Part shown: in pieces, positions 16,501 through 25,417 of the stretch | How positions within the stretch are numbered: position 1 is the first letter of the stretch | Layout of the letters: each line of letters begins with the position of its first letter | From: a virus | Direction: 5' to 3' (one strand) | Virus record (IMG/VR): IMGVR_UViG_3300005098_000017 | Span: 83,434-147,433 of that record | Length of the DNA: 64,000 bases | Notes under the pieces: generated by a model | The model's input: only the letters and a program-made list of their open reading frames with translations | What the model was told of the DNA's origin: nothing | Databases searched by the model: none | Translations under genes and position numbers: made by a program

Positions 16501-17032
16501 GAAAACTACCTTTACTGATCCGATAAATCTGCGTGTTGAGATGGATTTTTTTATGGATGGTGGAGGTGGTATAGGCCCCAAGGGACATTATGTTATTTTA
16601 CGGCATTATTTAGTTGATCAGAAGTCTGATTATTACTCGCACATAACAGGAGAAGGGCATGGCGGGCCGGCTTACAAATTTGAGGAAGCTTGTATAAAGA
16701 CACGGCGAGTGCCATTTAGATCGATGCAACAGGAAGCTGACATGACTCAGATTGGTGAGGTACAGAATTATGATTATATTTACTATTTTAGATACGATGA
16801 TGTGCCGTTTGATTTACTTCCGGGTGATCATATTTATGAATTACAACCTCCTTATGATTTAGATGGTAGTGCGGATGACGAGGAATTACTCAGAGTTCCG
16901 CGTTATGCGCGTTATCGTATAGGATTTGTGCATCATTATAGAGAGCGTTCAGGGCGTGTTGAATATGTTGCGGCATTAGTAACTTATGACAGTATAGGTG
17001 GTGAAGCCCCGCTTATGAAACAAAATGGCTAA
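16493..17032 (+). CDS. Probable neck or tail-completion protein
   Basis: The start is placed at ATG 16493 (MYEKTTFTDPINLRVEMDFF), overlapping the previous stop by 8 bases. GTG 16484, six bases after AGAGAGG, is an equally possible start. The frame stays open to 16385, but that would overlap 116 bases of the Ig-like gene. The product has about 179 residues, beta-rich with many Tyr and Asp, including YIYYFRYDDVPFDLLPGDHIYE. It precedes another small gene and the sheath, the usual place of neck and tail-terminator proteins. No specific family was recognised. Confidence 0.65.
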   Translation: MYEKTTFTDPINLRVEMDFFMDGGGGIGPKGHYVILRHYLVDQKSDYYSHITGEGHGGPAYKFEEACIKTRRVPFRSMQQEADMTQIGEVQNYDYIYYFRYDDVPFDLLPGDHIYELQPPYDLDGSADDEELLRVPRYARYRIGFVHHYRERSGRVEYVAALVTYDSIGGEAPLMKQNG

Positions 17033-17723
17033 TAGTAATAGTACAGCACAATTTGTAGATCTTATTTTTGATCCGCGGTTTCTTGATGCGTTAAAGTCTA
17101 ATGTTATACCGAGGCCGATAAGATATGGCGAGATCTTATCCTTGTCGCAGTTATTTGGTGTTATAAAGCAGGTTATTGAGCATCTGAGGCCGCAGTGCAA
17201 AGTTTATCCGGCATATGGAAAGCATTTTTTGTATGCTTATGGTCTTGTTGATGATGAGCCTGAGGCGGGCTTCAAAATTCCAGATGAGATTATCGGTTAT
17301 GTACTATATAGTGCGGAGCCTGCGACGATGGGTGGTTCACAACCTGGTTCAAGTCCACAGGTGCGGCGGCCTCGTCCGGTACATAATGCTTTAACCGTAG
17401 ATGTGGATTATGCTGCGCAGTTATATTACTATGCACTTGATGCGTACATTGATTTTTTCTTTTTTGCAAAGGATACACAGAGCATATATGAGTTGATGGA
17501 TTGGTTTCAGGAGTTGATGTTTTCGACGCTGTCGCCTTTGTTAAAATATTTGGGTGTAGAGCAGGTTCATTTTGATTCGGCGGGCTTCGATGAATACATG
17601 CGTTCTGTTCGACCAGAGATTGTAATTCCGATAATGAGGTATTATTTTAGGATACAGCGTCTGTATGTTTCGTATCAGAAGATTATCAAAGCAATTTTGT
17701 TTAGTCTTATAGAGGAACAATAA
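17025..17723 (+). CDS. Probable tail-completion or neck protein
   Basis: This encodes 232 residues from ATG 17025, overlapping the previous gene by 8 bases. It is mainly helical with a Pro/Gly/Ser linker around residues 100-120 (GGSQPGSSPQVRRPRP). The second half is rich in Tyr and Phe (AAQLYYYALDAYIDFFFFAK). It lies directly upstream of the sheath, where tail terminator or connector proteins occur in many myoviruses. The sequence gives no recognised motif, so the role is inferred from order only. Confidence 0.65.
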   Translation: MANSNSTAQFVDLIFDPRFLDALKSNVIPRPIRYGEILSLSQLFGVIKQVIEHLRPQCKVYPAYGKHFLYAYGLVDDEPEAGFKIPDEIIGYVLYSAEPATMGGSQPGSSPQVRRPRPVHNALTVDVDYAAQLYYYALDAYIDFFFFAKDTQSIYELMDWFQELMFSTLSPLLKYLGVEQVHFDSAGFDEYMRSVRPEIVIPIMRYYFRIQRLYVSYQKIIKAILFSLIEEQ

Positions 17724-17742
17724 AACATAGGAGTGGGGAAAA

Positions 17743-20700
17743 ATGCCAAGGGATATAAGAGTAAGATTCAGGCCTACGTTGGTTACCCCTCAGATAAGAG
17801 GGGGGTTTCCCACGCTGGGTGTTTTGATTATTGGTACGGCTACTGATGGCCCGACAAATGAGCCGGTTATTGTAAGGGGTCTTGAGGAAGCACAGGAGAT
17901 TTTTGGCAACTTAGGTGAGGGGACTCTGCTGGAGGGTTATCATGAATTTATCACAGGTGCTTCACGTGGTGCAGACCTGCGTACTGTTGTGGGGCTTATG
18001 AGACTGGATTTCGGTGAGTATGCTAGTGTGGAGCTACCAGAGCCATCGACGGGTACAGGGCTAAGCGAGCCAATGGGTGCAACGGCGCTTACTATTAGAG
18101 CAAGATATAAAGGTGAAATATACAATATGTTTACCATATCATATAAGGCAGTAGCTGGCGGGTTTGCTGTATCTATAGTTGTGCCAGCTGAGAAAGATCC
18201 ATCAGGAAAAAGCCAAGAATATGTGCTTCTTTGTGACCCATCAGGTAGTAATACAGAGCTTATAAATAATCTTACGGAGCTGGCTAATGCTATTAATCAT
18301 CATCCAGTGCTGGCACGTTGGTTGTATGCGGAGGTAAACCTTCTTGATAGTAGATATTCAACGTATATATCCAATGGATTTTATTCGGGAGCTGGTGAGT
18401 CATTTAATGCGTGGGGTGTAGGATATAATGATACTGATAAGGTTATAGATTTTGTGAGCCGATTTAGTGGTTCGCCTAGTAGTGATGTTTTGGATTCAGG
18501 TGGTGACGATACATTAGGACAGTATCATCCTTATACGATATTTGGGACGACTCCTGTCAATGTTAGGGCCACATCACTTGACAACATACAAAATATAAGG
18601 AATTTTGGAAAACTGGCATTGTATGATGTGTCTGTAGATGCGAATACAAAGATTGCCAATTTAGGTGTCTATCCTCTTATACAGACCAAAGCCGGTGCAA
18701 CAAAATTTTATCCCATAAGCGCATATAATGATTATGATGATGATGGTATGTATATTGATGTACCTAATTATCTAAGGAATTGGGACACCCCCGCGACAGC
18801 TAAATATCTTATACCGGGTAGATTTCCTGTATCGGAGGCTGTCTTCTATATGGATGTGATTCTGAACCCCAGCGGGGCTTCAGGGGATGTGAATTATGTC
18901 GAAACTAATATGTTCCTGCCTGTGGATGTTTATGGTGATGTATCACTAGCTAATCTTATTAATGCATCAAGTGTTAGTGATACAAGACGGTTTAGTTATA
19001 AATGGATAATACAGACAGAAGCCGGGACGGTTTATGATAGTGGGGCATCTACTTATACAGGTTGGATGTTGCCTCTTTTCCATTCTCCAATGTCATCTAT
19101 CGGTGGATTAATATTATTCCATCAGAAAGATGGATCGCCGGTTGATGAGTTGGATACGATATTTGGTTCATGGAAATATCTCTATTTAGGTGTGCCTTCA
19201 CAGGTAGGTGGATCAGCGCCTGATTGGTATTCTACGACACCGGATGCAGCTACATTAAAACTTATTGATACAGGGGATAGTGAGAAGGTCCATATAGGTT
19301 TGGGTCCTGCATCAGCATTTTTCACGAAGACTGATGTAACGAGCCATTATGGTAATGAGACATCACCGGATGAGAATTATACTAATGCCATAAATACGGA
19401 TGTAAAAGATTTTGATGGTTCATATTCAGGTAATGAGTTCAAGCTCTATTATTCAACGGATGGTTCATCTTGGCATGAGATCCCTTTGTATTATGAATAT
19501 GATGGCAAATATTGTTCTGGCCTTACATTAGAGTGGACATTTAATGGTCAAACAGATCTGGCCGCCTTAACTGATTTGAATACATTCAAGATCAAATTCT
19601 TTGATGGGATCACATGGTCCTCGGAGGATGATCCCGAGATCAAAGAAATCCAGTCGAAGTATCCATTCCTTGAGGTTGCGAAGGATACCAGCACTGGTGA
19701 ATATTATCTCGTAATAGCTGCTGGAACAAGAATAAGACTAACGGGTTATACACCGAAGGTTATGTTGAAGTACCTGCCTTCGAGAGCGGCGCTTAATGAC
19801 TGGTATGAGTATACTGTCTATCAGGATAGGATTGAGTTTGGTACACCTTATCCATACACAATTAAATTCAAGGTTCATTATCTCAAGGAGTTTGTTGAGA
19901 ATGTTGATTACATATATGATTCCGCACAAGGTACATTCCAGATGCTTGACTCTGAATTGATACCACCTGATAAGCTAACATTGCTGTATATGGATTATCA
20001 GTTTGAGCCTGAGTGGTTTGATACATCTCGTATCTATACATTATCAGGTGGTTCATCTGGGTTTGAGAGGGCGCGGCCTCTTGAATACTATGCAAAGTTC
20101 CGTACGGCTTTGCAAGCTATAAGCACAGATGATAGATTTGACATTATAGTGCCGAAGGGTGCTTATATAGACACAGTTGATGAGGTATATGATGCATCTA
20201 TATCTTCGACGACATATGTTAATGTAGGCTATGTGGATCTCTTTGATGAGTTTACGCAGAAACGTGCTGATGATGGCAACCCAACGATTGTTATCCTAGC
20301 AGCGGAACCTTATAAACCTGAGACAGCTATTGTAGGTTATACCCGTGAGGGTATAGCTAATTGGGTAACAAGGATGACCGATACTACATCAATTGATCCC
20401 CGTTCGCCGGCGGGCTTAATTGCCTCTGTGACTGACAATCCAATGATGTGTGTTACTGTTGTACCGATAGCACTTATAGCACCGGGCGGCGCTTATTACA
20501 TATCGGATGGAGCTGCATTCCTTGCGGGTCTTGCTGCAAGATTCCATTATGTGCCCCGCACTGCAGCTAATGAGAGTCTTTACAACCTTGCACTTCCTAA
20601 TGGTGTCAGACCTGCGTTTAGATTATCGGAGTCGCAGGTTGATGCATTGCTCAACATGCGTTACATAGTGTTCCACATGGGTCAGGATGGAGCGCCGCGG

Positions 20701-21027
20701 CTTATGAGAGATACAACACTTGCCCAGCCATTTAGTTCATTGAGTGCGCTAACCCACCTAGCTGTGTTGCTGCGTATTAAGCAGGGATTTATAAGAAGGC
20801 TGCGGCCTCATATCGGTAAGATCGTTAACGCTCAGACGAAGATGGAGGTTGATGCAGCTATAACATCCGAGTTGGCACTATGGCAGAAGAGTGGGATTAT
20901 ACAGCAGGCTATAGTTGATATTGATTGGGCAAGTCTTGAAGGTACATTGGGAGTATTACCAGTGCATATTACGATTGTGAGATCACCCATTCTGAAGGGT
21001 GTTGAAATAGATATTGTTGTGCGGTAA
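17743..21027 (+). CDS. Tail sheath protein, unusually long
   Basis: Contractile sheath subunit of 1094 residues, with a strong ribosome site (ATAGGAGTGGGG). The N-terminus has the usual sheath opening: FPTLGVLIIGTATDGPTNEP followed by IVRGLEEAQEIFG and a helix ending in GASRGADLRTVVGLM. The conserved C-terminal sheath domain is also clear (FIRRLRPHIGKIVNAQTKME, then LGVLPVHITIVRSPILKGVE and a beta end). The central 600 or so residues are beta-rich and exceed T4-type sheaths (about 660 residues in total), so several extra domains face outward. It is followed by a terminator, so its transcript can be made in excess. Confidence 0.92.
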   Translation: MPRDIRVRFRPTLVTPQIRGGFPTLGVLIIGTATDGPTNEPVIVRGLEEAQEIFGNLGEGTLLEGYHEFITGASRGADLRTVVGLMRLDFGEYASVELPEPSTGTGLSEPMGATALTIRARYKGEIYNMFTISYKAVAGGFAVSIVVPAEKDPSGKSQEYVLLCDPSGSNTELINNLTELANAINHHPVLARWLYAEVNLLDSRYSTYISNGFYSGAGESFNAWGVGYNDTDKVIDFVSRFSGSPSSDVLDSGGDDTLGQYHPYTIFGTTPVNVRATSLDNIQNIRNFGKLALYDVSVDANTKIANLGVYPLIQTKAGATKFYPISAYNDYDDDGMYIDVPNYLRNWDTPATAKYLIPGRFPVSEAVFYMDVILNPSGASGDVNYVETNMFLPVDVYGDVSLANLINASSVSDTRRFSYKWIIQTEAGTVYDSGASTYTGWMLPLFHSPMSSIGGLILFHQKDGSPVDELDTIFGSWKYLYLGVPSQVGGSAPDWYSTTPDAATLKLIDTGDSEKVHIGLGPASAFFTKTDVTSHYGNETSPDENYTNAINTDVKDFDGSYSGNEFKLYYSTDGSSWHEIPLYYEYDGKYCSGLTLEWTFNGQTDLAALTDLNTFKIKFFDGITWSSEDDPEIKEIQSKYPFLEVAKDTSTGEYYLVIAAGTRIRLTGYTPKVMLKYLPSRAALNDWYEYTVYQDRIEFGTPYPYTIKFKVHYLKEFVENVDYIYDSAQGTFQMLDSELIPPDKLTLLYMDYQFEPEWFDTSRIYTLSGGSSGFERARPLEYYAKFRTALQAISTDDRFDIIVPKGAYIDTVDEVYDASISSTTYVNVGYVDLFDEFTQKRADDGNPTIVILAAEPYKPETAIVGYTREGIANWVTRMTDTTSIDPRSPAGLIASVTDNPMMCVTVVPIALIAPGGAYYISDGAAFLAGLAARFHYVPRTAANESLYNLALPNGVRPAFRLSESQVDALLNMRYIVFHMGQDGAPRLMRDTTLAQPFSSLSALTHLAVLLRIKQGFIRRLRPHIGKIVNAQTKMEVDAAITSELALWQKSGIIQQAIVDIDWASLEGTLGVLPVHITIVRSPILKGVEIDIVVR

Positions 21028-21054
21028 GATTGGTGGAAGGAATATCAAGTAGAA

Positions 21055-21089
21055 GGCCCTCCGTATGAAGCGGGGGGCCTTTTTGTTTT
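21055..21089 (+). terminator. Intrinsic terminator after the tail sheath gene
   Basis: GGCCCTCCG (21055-21063) pairs with CGGGGGGCC (21071-21079), nine pairs including one G-T, around a 7-base loop. It is followed directly by TTTTTGTTTT. This is the clearest rho-independent terminator in the window and lies 28 bases after the sheath stop. Confidence 0.88.
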
Positions 21090-21105
21090 GGTATGTTGTC
21101 TTGAG

Positions 21106-21339
21106 ATGAAAGATGTGAAGATATACATTGATGATGGTATTTTATATGTGGAATTTCATGAGTTCTACGATCGGGCCGATATATTGATTTATGATGTGAA
21201 GGGCCGGCTTATTCATGAAGGGACTGCGGCCGGCTTAAGCGTCTATACATATGACATGTCTCGTTATGCAAGTGGTCCTTACATTGTTGTTATTTTGGTT
21301 AGTGGTAGAAAATATAGTAAGGTAGTCACATTGCATTAG
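21106..21339 (+). CDS. Small stand-alone beta-sandwich protein resembling a T9SS sorting / FlgD-Ig domain
   Basis: The product is 77 residues from ATG 21106 (upstream TTG 21088 lies in the terminator's T-run). The sequence ADILIYDVKGRLIHEG, then YTYDMSRYASGPYIVVIL and a Lys-Val-Val-Thr-Leu end follows the pattern of the C-terminal T9SS sorting domain and the related FlgD Ig-like fold: 'V.IYD..GR', 'D.S.y..G.Y.v', then a final strand. Here the domain is the whole protein with no passenger. It follows a terminator, with only a weak ribosome site (TTGAG), so expression is expected to be low or read-through. It could be a small tail decoration or a host-mimicking piece. Confidence 0.65.
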   Translation: MKDVKIYIDDGILYVEFHEFYDRADILIYDVKGRLIHEGTAAGLSVYTYDMSRYASGPYIVVILVSGRKYSKVVTLH

Positions 21340-21354
21340 TATTAGGAGGTTATT

Positions 21355-22212
21355 ATGGGACTGACATTAAGTTCTAATAAATATGCTAAGACATTTAATT
21401 CCTTTTCAGGTGCTGATATATTCATAATCTTTGAAAATGCTACTGTTGGGACAATAACCCAGCTATCTTGGAATATAACGAGGGAGAAGGCCCCTCTTTA
21501 TGTTCTTGGCCATGTTGATGCTGTGGGTACATCACGTGGTAAGAGAAGCATTGCTGGTTCACTTACAGGTCTAATCTTTGACCGTTGGACACTCTTTGAT
21601 CTGGCATGGGGATCTGACATTACAGGTGAAGGTGGCCGTACCGGTGAGTATGCTGAGTATGCAAGGAAGACGGGTGATATCTTGGTGCCGGGTGATTTGA
21701 TGTTTGTGGATTATGCTGATATATATGGCACTGATGTAGCACCGGGTACTAGAGCATGGCCTGTAGGTGGTGGCGGGTCTGCTGAGGAAGCATGGAAGAA
21801 GATGCTTGGTTGGGAGCCTAGTAGGGTTGTATATGCTGACCAAATGCTACCATGTGATGTAACGATTGTTGGTATTAATGAGGCAGGTAATTTTATGGTT
21901 TCGAGGATTTTTGGTATAGATTTGCTATCAACAGGTGCTGGTATATCAATTGATGATGTAACTATGGAGGAGCAGTATACATGGTTTGCTATGTCAATGC
22001 TACCATTTTTACCGAGGTATACAGGCGGTGAAGGTACTGGCTTAGAACTTTATAATCTCCTTAAGGAGTATTGGGGACTACCGGGTTCAGAGATGGCGTC
22101 GTTAAAGTCAGCTATGGAGACAATAGCTAGAGCAAGTCGTTCTGGTTTAGGTACTGGTAGCACTACTGGTGGAACAGGTACTGGAGGAACTGGTACTGGT
22201 GGAGGAGGTTGA
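21355..22212 (+). CDS. Tail tube protein
   Basis: This encodes 285 residues with AGGAGG eight bases before ATG. The opening FSGADIFIIFENATVGTITQ, then APLYVLGHVDAVGTSRGKR and IAGSLTGLIF follows the tube proteins of large SPO1/A511-like myoviruses: 'FSGaDi', 'P.y.lG', 'sRGkR.IAGsl'. Later LPCDVTIVGINEAGNFMVSR and ISIDDVTMEEQYTW complete the pattern. The last 20 residues are a Gly/Thr repeat tail whose GGAGGAGG codons double as the ribosome site of the next gene. It lies between sheath and chaperone genes, as expected for the tube. Confidence 0.8.
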   Translation: MGLTLSSNKYAKTFNSFSGADIFIIFENATVGTITQLSWNITREKAPLYVLGHVDAVGTSRGKRSIAGSLTGLIFDRWTLFDLAWGSDITGEGGRTGEYAEYARKTGDILVPGDLMFVDYADIYGTDVAPGTRAWPVGGGGSAEEAWKKMLGWEPSRVVYADQMLPCDVTIVGINEAGNFMVSRIFGIDLLSTGAGISIDDVTMEEQYTWFAMSMLPFLPRYTGGEGTGLELYNLLKEYWGLPGSEMASLKSAMETIARASRSGLGTGSTTGGTGTGGTGTGGGG

Positions 22213-23387
22213 TGAGATTAGAGGATGCTGAAAGCAAGCAGTATGTATTTAGTTTTAGTGGTGCTGATTATATACCATTTGCTTTTGTGGGGGGGCGGCT
22301 TCGTGCGCTCCCCCTTGTTATGACGATAACGGCTTCTTTCGTTGCTGACCAAGCGCCGGCCTTAACCCTTGGTAGTAAGGTACCATTAACGATACGACCT
22401 GGTCATGTTACTGTCGCGGGCTCCATTATAGGAGCTGTCAGTGATGTACACCCTCTCTTTCCATTGACATCATTGTTTGTTAGGGATGTGCGCTTCGGTA
22501 CTGATGTTGCGCTAAGGACATATGAATTACCCCTTTTTGATATTATTATTGTTGGTATTAATGAGGTAGGTAGGACAACTGTTGCGAAGGTTTATGGTGC
22601 GCGTATTCAGCAGGGAGGATATACATATTCAATCCAGGATCTTTACACAGAGACAACATTTCAATATAGGGCGTTGGATATGGATGAACCTCAGGTAGCA
22701 CCTGTTATGGAAGGTGAGATGATGCATTATATCAATCCAGCCATATTTTTTGACCGGCTTAATAGGATTCCTATCTTAGCGAAGAATAAAGCGGAGGTTG
22801 GTGCTGTATTGGGTGTTATATTATCATTGCGTGCGAAACTTATTGACATCTATGACAAGATTGCTAATGCAAAGAGCATAGAAGAGCGTGAGCATTGGTT
22901 GCAGGAAGCTAAAAATGTGCAGGAAGAAATCCGCAGGTATGAGGATGCGCTTAATACGACATTGAGGTTATATTCGAGGACTGTTATATCAGGTAATCAA
23001 TTTGCGGATGCTGTATTTGGGGATTTGGTTTGGCCGCGGGATTTGAAGTATGTTGAAGTGGAGAAATCTTATGTATATCCGCAGCGTTATTATGCATCTG
23101 TTGGGGATACACAGAAGATTGGTACCTATCAGTGGCGTTCTGAACATGAGACTGATATGTGGAATATATATACCTATTTCCAACAGATTTATATAATGTT
23201 ACGAGATTCGTATCGAAAAGGAGATGTACCTATGCATGATTTATATAGGAGGTGCTTAGATTTCCGTGCGAAGTTAATAAGTGCTATGTCAACCTTTAAG
23301 GAGGATAAATATTTACATCCATATTATGGTGAAGCTTTATTGAAGCGTTATGATGAGTTAATTAAGCAGATAAGAGAGAGACTATGA
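22212..23387 (+). CDS. Second tail-tube-like protein with a helical extension
   Basis: The start is ATG 22212 (TGATG with the tube stop); TTG 22209 is in frame but less likely. The product has 391 residues. Residues 5-165 repeat the tube pattern (YVFSFSGADYIPFAFVGGRL, ALTLGSKVPLTIRPGHV, VAGSIIGAVSDV, LPLFDIIIVGINEVGR, YSIQDLYTETTFQY). The remainder is charged and helical. A tube paralogue with an extension could form the tube initiator or a ring at one end. A strong hairpin lies about 80 bases into the gene. Confidence 0.72.
   Translation: MRLEDAESKQYVFSFSGADYIPFAFVGGRLRALPLVMTITASFVADQAPALTLGSKVPLTIRPGHVTVAGSIIGAVSDVHPLFPLTSLFVRDVRFGTDVALRTYELPLFDIIIVGINEVGRTTVAKVYGARIQQGGYTYSIQDLYTETTFQYRALDMDEPQVAPVMEGEMMHYINPAIFFDRLNRIPILAKNKAEVGAVLGVILSLRAKLIDIYDKIANAKSIEEREHWLQEAKNVQEEIRRYEDALNTTLRLYSRTVISGNQFADAVFGDLVWPRDLKYVEVEKSYVYPQRYYASVGDTQKIGTYQWRSEHETDMWNIYTYFQQIYIMLRDSYRKGDVPMHDLYRRCLDFRAKLISAMSTFKEDKYLHPYYGEALLKRYDELIKQIRERL
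22289..22314 (+). other. Strong RNA hairpin inside the second tube-like gene
   Basis: GGGGGGGCG (22289-22297) pairs with CGCTCCCCC (22306-22314), nine pairs with one G-T, around an 8-base loop GCTTCGTG. It is followed by TTGTTA. It lies about 80 bases into the coding region. It could lower transcription or translation of the second tube-like gene relative to the abundant tube. Confidence 0.45.
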
Positions 23388-25390
23388 TAGTCCGCCGTTT
23401 TGTAAACACTAACATATATAAGAATCTACAGGAGAAGCAGGGCATAACAGACAATGATGGTACTGTTTCCTATAAGCCGGCTGAGGAAACGACTTTTGAT
23501 ATACCTTATTTAGAGGATTTTTATACCCCTGCGCTTATTACGCTTTACTTTGATGGCATAAGGATAGCTGAGGCTGTTTTTGTGGAATATGTTTATAATG
23601 ATCAGAAGATACCTGTTTATGGTTATGGGGATCGTTATGTTCGTGCATTTGAGGAGGGGCATCATTTAATAAGCGGGCGCATGGGGTTTTTATTTAAGGA
23701 GACGGCTTATTTATCGAGTGTTATTGATTTGGTATCAGGAAGCCGGCTTATTACCACACCCGGAGGTGAAAGTGCTGTATATGCATTGCTGCAGAGAGTA
23801 CTGAGCGATCCTGAGGTTAATGAAAAAGTTGAATATATGAGGCAGATTTTGACATCGGTATTTGGGTTGGAGCCCTTCAAGGTTGGGCAGCTTAATGCTA
23901 ATCAGATGATTAATTTATTAAAGATTTATAAGTCTGTTATTTATATGACTGTGAATCCCCGCTATGGCGCCACAGGTCCTTTGGTGACAGAGGCAATGAA
24001 CAGTAGCGAAGCGCTTAGTTCTCCCTCATCGCCACTGGTATGGAAGATCGGCTCGCCTCATGTTATATCGGCAATGTTAGATATGGAGGATGTCTTTGGT
24101 GAGGTGGCTATTGAAGGATTGTGGGAATCAGTGGAAGATGCATTATGGAGTAAGGAGGTGCCGGGCTTAGACATTGCACCCATCGTAGAGCATGATTTAG
24201 GTTATACAGGTTATGGGTATGTAATATCTGACAAAACATTTGATGTTTTTATAAGGTATGGTGCTGATGGATCAAGCATTACAGACCATACAGTTGAGGT
24301 TATCAATGATGTCCATCTTGTATCAAGTGGCAAGAGCATCAATGTTGGCTCGCCTGATCTTGTTGTTGAGGTTTTGGAGTTCATAGCGCGCACTAACAAT
24401 CGGCGGCTTAATATCTACCAGCATAAACAGGTATCGGAGACGGATGAGCTTATTCCACCGCAAATGGATAGTGGTATGAGCGAGGGGAAGAAGTATTTTA
24501 GTTATAAGAAAGAAGAAATGGAGAATGCGAGGGTCGGGGATCAGGAAAAGGAGAAATATAGAAAGCTTTCAGAAGAGGAATTGAAAGAAATGCGGGCTAC
24601 CTTGTGCGGTCGTTGTATTGATGAAAGATGTAGTATCAAGGTGGGTAGTTTTGGGTTTAACACGTTGAAAGATAGCTTGTTTGAACATACAGGTATAACA
24701 TTAGATATTAGCTATCGAGGTGAGACTCATTTTGGTCCTTTGGTCATATATGAAAAACCGACATTTACTTTGAGTGTGGAGAAGACAGTTGATAATTTGT
24801 TGGCTAATATTGCAAAATTATCGCAGGCTGCTACAAGGGGATCATTGGGTGGATTTGTAGTAGAGAAAGGTTTGTTGGAAGTTGTGTGGGGGCAGCATCC
24901 TAAACTTGAGCAGCAGGGCCCTCATAAAGTAAGGACAGTTGGTTGTCCTTTTGCGTTTGCGGAGGCGGTTGTAGAAAATTTGAAGCCATCATTTTGTTTA
25001 CGCTACTTGAATGCTCTTTTAAGGTATAGTGCCCCACCGAGTGCTATTATTGATGATTTGCGTGCTATTTTAGATTATGTTACTTCGCATTCAGGTATCG
25101 CAAGTTTGAAGTTTCCTATAGCTATTGCTATGGCTGGTCATGGTGATGAGTTTAATAAAAACATTTCGCAATATATGAAAGGGGTTCATGTGCCACAATT
25201 TGATGTATATGATGGATTAAAGATAAGTGTAAAAAAAGCACTACTACAAATAAATGAAGGGGAAAATACTCCTTATAAATTGGCTGTTTTGCCGTTGTAC
25301 ATAATTATGATTGATTTAGCTGACCGTGAATCGGTATTGAATTTTAAAAATAAGCTTGACACATGGACATTCCATCATTATTATTACTGA
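23384..25390 (+). CDS. Third tube-like/tail protein with a Cys cluster
   Basis: This encodes 668 residues from an ATGA junction. Residues 35-115 again resemble the tube domain: TFDIPYLEDFYTPALITLYF, then QKIPVYGYGDRYVRAF and HHLISGRMGFLF. A short Cys motif LCGRCIDERCSIK occurs near residues 406-418 (Cys-x2-Cys-x4-Cys), possibly with later Cys and His residues as metal ligands. The rest is mixed with helices. It ends just before the chaperone genes. It may be a tube-associated baseplate or tail-terminator protein. The call is based on weak sequence similarity and gene order. Confidence 0.65.
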   Translation: MIVRRFVNTNIYKNLQEKQGITDNDGTVSYKPAEETTFDIPYLEDFYTPALITLYFDGIRIAEAVFVEYVYNDQKIPVYGYGDRYVRAFEEGHHLISGRMGFLFKETAYLSSVIDLVSGSRLITTPGGESAVYALLQRVLSDPEVNEKVEYMRQILTSVFGLEPFKVGQLNANQMINLLKIYKSVIYMTVNPRYGATGPLVTEAMNSSEALSSPSSPLVWKIGSPHVISAMLDMEDVFGEVAIEGLWESVEDALWSKEVPGLDIAPIVEHDLGYTGYGYVISDKTFDVFIRYGADGSSITDHTVEVINDVHLVSSGKSINVGSPDLVVEVLEFIARTNNRRLNIYQHKQVSETDELIPPQMDSGMSEGKKYFSYKKEEMENARVGDQEKEKYRKLSEEELKEMRATLCGRCIDERCSIKVGSFGFNTLKDSLFEHTGITLDISYRGETHFGPLVIYEKPTFTLSVEKTVDNLLANIAKLSQAATRGSLGGFVVEKGLLEVVWGQHPKLEQQGPHKVRTVGCPFAFAEAVVENLKPSFCLRYLNALLRYSAPPSAIIDDLRAILDYVTSHSGIASLKFPIAIAMAGHGDEFNKNISQYMKGVHVPQFDVYDGLKISVKKALLQINEGENTPYKLAVLPLYIIMIDLADRESVLNFKNKLDTWTFHHYYY

Positions 25391-25417
25391 TGTTAAATCT
25401 TAACAAAGGGGTGGTAT

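Noticed and set aside
22289-22320. Intrinsic terminator inside the second tube-like gene
   Set aside because: The stem is strong, but only TTGTTA follows, and essential-looking coding sequence continues. It was kept as a hairpin only.
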